Assembly (NCBI RefSeq): GCF_000499845.2
Contig: NC_023755.2
Location: forward strand, 30,264,217-30,328,216
Source of the DNA: Phaseolus vulgaris
Taxonomy: Eukaryota; Streptophyta; Magnoliopsida; Fabales; Fabaceae
Length of the DNA: 64,000 nt
Direction: 5' to 3'
Shown in pieces: positions 58,048 through 64,000 of the stretch. The notes beneath the pieces were generated by a model. The model searched no databases. It was not told the origin of the DNA and saw only the letters and a list, made by a program, of their open reading frames with translations. The first letter of the stretch is position 1; each line of letters begins with the position of its first letter. Made by a program: the position numbers and the translations under genes.

Positions 58048-58467
58048 CGTGCAAAACCTGTTCCCATCCACAGCGTGAGTTCTTGGAAGTTTCTGCAGTT
58101 TCTGTGTGGTTGTGTGCTGGTGCAACCATTTTCCGCCGTTCATTCAAGCTTTGTTCGGTAAATTCGCGTTTTCCACCGTTCGTTTGAGGTTCTTGTTCGG
58201 TGAGGAGAGGTTTTTCGCTGTTTACGCGAGTTTTAATCGGTGGAATCGAAGCTTCGACGTTTGTTCGGATTTTCGACCAGTAAATCAGAGGTTTTGGTGG
58301 AGAAGCGGTGGTCTGTGGTGAAGTTGCGAGTTTCTGCGAAGGTTTTGCTGTTGAGGTTGTGTTCTTGAAGTTCTTTGGAGTTTGCGAAGTTCTGACCGAT
58401 TGATTGCTGGATCGATCGTTGCTGGAGGAGGTTTTGTTCGTCGCTCATTGTGATCTGTTAAGTTTTC
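58048..58467 (+). other. Leader of Tat element B
   Basis: 420 bp between PBS and gag, rich in TTCG/GTTT motifs, non-coding. ORFs at 58106-58321 (+) and 58448-58233 (-) are unsupported. Confidence 0.5.
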
Positions 58468-61400
58468 ATGAGAAAGATGAGAAGCAACCGTTCAAGTCCA
58501 GTTGCGCCAGTTGATGCTGAAGGCGCCATGACTATGGTGCAGATGGTGGAGATTATGCGCGCGCTGCAGGCGAATGTGGAAGCCTCGCGCATAGAGCAGG
58601 CAAGGATGCATGAGGACCTGGTCGCCTCTCAGGCCAGGAATGAAGAGCTCAGCAAAGTGACTGAGGAATTGCGCCAAGCTCTTCAGGAGCAGAGAGGGCG
58701 CCCAGTCGCTGAAGAGGTCGCACCGTCGACGCCGCCTCGCGTCTTCCCCATGCCATTTGCTCAGGCGATCACAGACACGCCTATCCCTGCGAGTGTGGTA
58801 CCCGTGAAGGCTACTTTCACCGGCATGGAGGATCCTGAGGCGCATCTCACCACGTTCCACACACAGATGATGCTGTCAGGAGGCTCGGATGCTGTGTATT
58901 GCAAGATGTTTGTGAGCACGCTCTAGGGAACAGCGCTGGAATGGTTCGTGAGCCTGCCTACCGGTCACATAACCAATTTCCAGCAGTTTTCGAAGCTTTT
59001 CGTCGAGAAGTACATAGTGAACAAGGCGCCGCCTAGGGTGTCTTATGATCTGTTCGACATAAGGCAGTACCAGGGAGAGTCCCTCAGGGACTACTTGAAT
59101 CGTTTTGGAGCGCAGATGGTCCGCTCGCCAGCCAAGGACGAAGAGATGTTGGTCTACGCCTTCAAAAAGGGCGTGCTGCCGGGACCTTTCTGCGAGGCAC
59201 TGATCAGGGCTCACCCCGCCACGTTTGCAGAGGTTAGGCGACTTGCGGTGGCCCACATCGCCGATGAAAGTGAGGTCGCTGAGAAGAGAGGGAGCGTGGC
59301 CCCCGCTAGGCCACGTGCCCAGACCAGGATCCAGCCACAGAGGGTGCTGGAGACAGCGGTGGCCAAGAGGGATCAAAGGACTCGCCATCCTTATGATCCA
59401 AGGAAAGACAAGGGCAGGGGCCCAGGGCGCCCCAGGGAGTACAATCGCCCGCCAAAGCATAAGTTTGTCATGGGGTTGGCGGACCTGATCGCCATCCCCA
59501 ATATAGCAGCCAGGCTTAAGGCACCCGAGAAGGTGGACGACAAGGTGTTGGGACCAAAGCCAGACGCCTGGTGTGAATTCCACCAGAGTTTTGGCCACAC
59601 CGTGGACTCGTGTTTGGCGTTGGGATACCAGCTCGACGACCTGGTCAAGAGCGGGTTCCTAAATGATTACCTGCTGGATAGAAGGACGGGGGGCGCGTCG
59701 AGCTCCCAGCCGGCGGGTGGTGAGGCTCAGCAGCACGAAATGCCCACTCACGGGGAGATCCACACCATCGCGGGAGGTTTCTCGGGTGGTGGATGCACCG
59801 CGTCGCAGAGGAAGAAGTACGTGAGGTCTGTGATGACAGTGGACATGTTCGAGGACCACTCGCCAGATGTGGACATCACGTTCACAAGGGAAGATCTCAG
59901 GGACGTTGTGCCTCATGACAACGATCCAACAGTCATCTCGCTTGTTACGGCGGGAAGGAAGGTCCACAGGGTTCTGGTGGACCAAGGAAGCTCGGCAAAT
60001 GTGATGTTCTGGCCGACTTTCACACAGTTGCAGTTGCCCCTTGACCAGCTGAGGCCCTATGGAGGGTGCTTGTATGGTTTCGCTGGTGATCAGGTGGAGG
60101 TCAGGGGGTATATAGAGTTAAGAATTACATTCACGGATGAGGCGGGCTCGAGGACGGAGAAAATCAAGTACCTCGTCGTGAATGCTCCCTCAGCATATAA
60201 CATTCTGTTGGGAAGACCAACACTCAACAGAATAGGAGCTGTGCCTTCAACCAGGCACATGAAGGTGAAGTTGCCATCGATGGAAGGGGTGGTGATCACC
60301 ATCAAATCTGACCAGAAGGAAGCGAAGAAATGCTATGAGAATAGCCTGAAAAACAAGAGGTCAGTAAGTTACATCACAACGACGCCACCTCCCGGCGTGA
60401 AGCCCAGGCCAACAGAGTGGCGAGTTGTTGGTACAGCGATGGAGGTGGCCGCCGGGGGCGACGTCGCCATGATGGATGCTGAGCCTGAGGGAGAGAACGC
60501 CGAGCGGGAAGAAGAGGCGAGGAACCGCCCAGAGGAAGCGAGGGAGCTGGGAATCGCCAGGGCGGTGACCGCCAGGGAAGCTAGACCCAAACCCGTCGAG
60601 GAGTGGCTCGAAAGGGAGATCGGGGGAAAGGTCTTCAAGTTGGGAAGATCCTTGGAGGCTGAGCTCCAAGACCAGATTGCCAAGGTGATAGAGCGGCATC
60701 TGGATGCTTTCGCATGGTCTGCTTCAGACATGCCGGGAATCGACCCCGACTTCTTGTGCCACCATCTAGCAATGGACAACCAGGTCAGGCCAGTACGACA
60801 GAGAAGAAGGAAGTTCAACGAGGAGAGAAGGCAGGTGATCAGGGATGAAACGCAGAAGCTCCTCACTACAGGCCATATCAAGGAAGTCCAGTACCCTGAG
60901 TGGCTGGCCAATGTCGTGCTGGTGAAGAAAAGCAATGGGAAGTGGCGCATGTGCGTCGATTTCACTGATCTGAACAAGGCTTGCCCAAAGGATTCGTATC
61001 CTTTGCCGAGCATAGACGCCCTGGTCGACAGTGCTGCAGGGTGCAAGTTGCTGAGTTTCCTGGACGCCTTCTCGGGGTACAACCAGATAAAGATGCATCC
61101 CATGGATGAAGAGAAGACCGCCTTCATGACCGAGAGATCGTGCTAGTGCTACAAGGTGATGCCTTTTGGGCTGAAGAACTCGGGGGCCACGTACCAGAGG
61201 TTGATGGATAGGGTACTTGCACCAATGCTGGGGAGGAATGTGCAAGCGTACGTAGATGACATGGTCGTGACCTCGCCGGAGAAGAGCAAGCACGTTGCGG
61301 ACTTGGAGGAGTTGTTCACCACAATCGCCAAGTTCAGGTTGAAGCTAAACCCCGAGAAATGCATTTTTGGCGTGGAGGCGGGGAGGTTCTTGGGTTTCCT

Positions 61401-63906
61401 CTTGACTGAAAGAGGAATAGAGGCTAATCCTGATAAGTGTGCTGCCATCTTGGCGATGAGGAGCCCGGCTACCGTGAAGGAGGTGCAGCAACTTACAGGT
61501 CGGATGGCCGCCCTGTCTCGTTTCGTATCAGCTAGCGGAGAGAAGGGCCATCCGTACTTTCAGTGTTTAAGGCGGAACAACAAGTTTGCCTGGACGAAGG
61601 AGTGTGAAGAGGCCTTCGTCAAGCTTAAAGAGTACCTGGCGAGCCCGCCGGTTTTGTGCAAACCGTTGGTGGGGACCCCTCTCAGGTTGTATTTTGCTGT
61701 GACTGAGAGGGCGGTAAGTGCGGTGCTCGCCCAAGACCAGGACCAGGCTCAAAAGCCTGTTTATTTCGTCAGCAAAGTGCTGCAGGGCCCGGAGGTGAGG
61801 TATCAGGCCTTGGAGAAAGCCGCGCTGGCTGTGGTATTTTCGGCGAGGAGTTTGTGCCACTATTTTCATAGTTTTACAATACTGGTGATGACCGACTTGC
61901 CCATCCAGAAGGTTCTGAAGAAGCCCAATGTGGCTGGGAGGATGGTGAAGTGGGCGGTGGAGTTGTCGGAGTTCGATATCAAGTATGAGCCCCGAGGTCC
62001 AATCAAGGGGCAGATTTTCGCTGATTTCGTGGTCGAGCTCTCGTCAGAAGCAACGCGAGTTGAGGGGGATGATTTCCGTTGGGTACTCTCGGTGGACGGA
62101 TCGTCGAACCAGCAGGGTAGCGGTGCTGGAGTCATCTTGGAAGGGCCCAACGGCGTGCTGATTGAGCAGTCCCTGAGGTTTGCCTTCAAAGCCAGCAACA
62201 ATCAAGCAGAGTATGAGGCGCTGATCGCCGGAATCCTGCTGGCCAAGGAGATGGGAGCTAGGGTGCTCATGGCTAAGAGTGACTCGCTGTTGGTCATGGG
62301 ACAAGTAACAGGCGAGTTCCAGGCCAAGGATCCACAAATGGCGGCTTACCTAGAGTATGTGCAGGAGTTGAAGAGTTCCTTTGTCTCCTTTGAAGTGGTG
62401 CATGTGCCCAGAGAGAAGAATGCCCGAGCTGACTTGCTAGCTAAGCTCGCCAGTTCGGGCAAGGGGGGTAGGCAGAGGACAGTGATCCAAGAAACTCTGA
62501 AGACGCCTAGAGCATTTGTAGCAGATCACCTGGTTCTTCAAATAAGCAAGTCGATGGAGAAAGCGGCGAGGAGTCACAGGTCTTTGACTCAGGAGACCTT
62601 GAGATCACCGAGAATAAGAGCATGTCGGGGAGAGAGGGTGAACATGACGCAGGTCTGCGCTACGCATGAGCCAGACACGTGGATAACACAGTACCAGCGA
62701 TGCCTGGCAGATGGCCTTCTCCCGCTGGATCCGACGGAGGCTAGGAAGATAAAGAAGAACTCTAGCAAGTTCACGATGATTGATGGCGAGTTGTATAGGT
62801 TTGGGTTCACACACCCACTCCTGGAATGTGTGCACGGAGAGAAATGTACAGGAATCATGGCCGAGCTCCATGAAGGGATATGCGGAAGTCATGTCGGGGG
62901 TCGAGCTCTGGCCGCAAGAACCCTCCGTGCAGGTTACTACTGGCCAACAATGAGGGAGGACTGCAAGAAGTACGCACAGTGTTGCAAGCAATGCCAGCAG
63001 CACGCCGATTGGCACAAAGCGCCTCCCGAGGAGTTGAAGTCGATTTACAGTCCTTGGCCGTTTCATACATGGGGGATCGACATTCTGGGACCTTTTCCAT
63101 TGGCGATCAGGCAGATGAAGTACTTGGTGGTGGCAATTGAATATTTCACCAAGTGGATCGAAGCAGAACCAGTGGCCCAGATCACCGCACACAAGATCGA
63201 GAGTTTTGTGTGGAAGAACATCGTGTGCCGGTTTGGTGTGCCTAAACGCCTGGTGTCAGACAACGGGACTCAATTTGCAAGTCACCTGTTGAAGAAGCTG
63301 TGTGAAGAGGTGGGAATTCAACAAGTGTTTGCATCCGTCGAGCACCCTCAGACAAATGGCCAAGTAGAGTCTGCCAATCGGGTATTGCTGAGAGGCTTGA
63401 AGAGAAGGCTAGAGAAAGCCAAGGGATCGTGGGCTGAGGAGGTACCCCGTATAGTTTGGGCGTACCACACCACCGAGCAGTCAGGAACCCATGAGACCCC
63501 GTTTAGCCTGGTCTATGGATGCGACGCAATGATTCCAGTGGAAATCCAGGAGAGCTCGCCGAGATTCCAGAATTTTGTAGCGGAAGACTCGAACGAGGAA
63601 AGAAGGCTGAATCTGGATTTGCTGGATGAGGTCAGGGAGGAGGCGAGAGTAAAGGCTGAGGCAGTGAAAAGAAGGATTGAACGAAGGTATAACTCAAAGG
63701 TGATGCCAAGGCAGTTTAAAGAAGGCGACCTGGTGATGAGGAAGGCCCACCAGTACGAGATGGAGAACAAGTTGTCGCCTAAGTGGACGGGACCGTTCAG
63801 AATAACCGAGGCGCTCGGGAACGGCGCCTACCGCTTAGAAACATTGGAAGGAGGGGCGATTCCTCACACTTGGAACGCCACGCACCTCAAGTTATATTAC
63901 AGTTAA
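58468..63906 (+). pseudogene. Tat gag-pol polyprotein with two in-frame TAG codons
   Basis: One reading frame spans 58468-63906 (about 1812 codons) and is interrupted only by TAG at 58924 and 61144. In order: a coiled-coil gag start; gag core (SLPTGHITNFQQFSKLFVEKY, about 58950-59270); the CCHC-like CEFHQSFGHTVDSC (about 59570); protease with DQG in place of DSG/DTG (VLVDQGSSANVMF, about 59965); RT (CVDFTDLNKACPKDSYPLP; YVDD at 61249-61260); RNase H (about 61680-61920); archaeal-type RNase H (LSVDGSSNQQGSGAGVIL, about 62085-62455); integrase H2C2 finger (about 62865-63005) and core with WGIDILGPF, SDNGTQF and NGQVESAN (D,D,E). The tail carries KWTGPFRI. It makes the proteins for reverse transcription and integration if read through; this copy needs suppression of two stops. 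Confidence 0.9.
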
Positions 63907-64000
63907 AAGCTTTGTAAGTAAAAACAAACACGAAGAGTTTTGCGAGCTTTCTGTTAAAACAGTTTGAAGGGGGCACTCTTTTTTCCCTAAGGAGGGTTTT
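63907..64000 (+). other. Post-pol region of element B (cut by window end)
   Basis: Non-coding start of the 3' region; GAAGGGGGCACTCTTTTTTC at about 63966 is noted. It should lead to the antisense gene. Confidence 0.5.

Larger units (their letters stand above)
57167..64000 (+). mobile_element. Ty3/gypsy Tat-lineage retrotransposon (element B), 5' LTR to end of pol
   Basis: The element has a 5' LTR, PBS, 440-bp leader and gag-pol up to 63906; the right end is outside the window. Tat lineage is shown by the second, archaeal-type RNase H between RNase H and integrase, by the GGCGCCCACCGTGGGG PBS and by LTR identity with element A. From element A, an antisense spliced gene and 3' LTR are expected within roughly the next 4-5 kb. 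Confidence 0.92.

Overview
The window is plant nuclear DNA, most likely from a legume. It is AT-rich and packed with transposable elements of plant-specific families: Tat-type Ty3/gypsy, Ty1/copia, RRM-type L1 LINEs, CACTA and Mutator-like elements. Short dispersed LTR-like repeats match a type I know from bean and soybean relatives; the legume assignment rests on that memory and was not searched. Only two apparently intact host genes are visible, both between 22.9 and 27.8 kb: an intronless ATL-type RING-H2 ubiquitin ligase (+) and a three-exon X8-domain, probably GPI-anchored, callose-binding-like gene (-).

Layout. 1-4487 is the 3' part of a Ty3/gypsy Tat element (element A). It carries a two-exon antisense gene and a 3' LTR, and it sits inside the gag start of an inverted copia element (4488-5060). 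7808-8589 is a short CACTA element with target duplication ATT. 9495-16285 is a nearly full-length LINE whose RRM/DUF4283 ORF1 and endonuclease-RT ORF2 overlap by ATGA. 18163-18585 is a 213-bp tandem duplication. 19461-21227 is a solo LTR flanked by ATATT. 28.8-30.6 kb is a Mutator-like element with terminal inverted repeats of more than 300 bp and a truncated transposase. 31.5-33.8 kb is a 5'-truncated LINE. 34.1-42.6 kb holds decayed fragments: a ubiquitin-protease (UBP3/4-like) gene piece, a second transposase C-terminus, minisatellites and a Ty3 gag. 44.0-44.6 kb is an aldo-keto reductase pseudogene, followed by a 51-unit TAA microsatellite. 45973-52113 is a copia element with both LTRs and a perfect ATGGA duplication, inserted in an older LINE ORF1 remnant. 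Its integrase and reverse transcriptase are missing; a different ORF with its own TATA-like box lies in their place. 53.3-57.2 kb is repeats plus a CACTA left end. 57167-64000 is a second Tat element (element B) with 5' LTR, PBS and a gag-pol broken by two TAG codons; its 3' end lies outside the window.

How the parts relate. Element A supplies the 3' half and element B the 5' half of the same LTR family, so together they outline a whole element: LTR, PBS, gag-protease-RT-RNase H-archaeal-type RNase H-integrase, an antisense spliced gene, then the LTR. Both LTRs keep two G-boxes upstream of a TATA box. The most interesting items are the spliced antisense gene, the chimeric copia element, the 28-nt microexon that supplies the sixth cysteine of the X8 domain, and the duplicated ubiquitin-protease 5' fragments. 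No tRNA, rRNA or CRISPR feature was seen. Coordinates of decayed elements are approximate.
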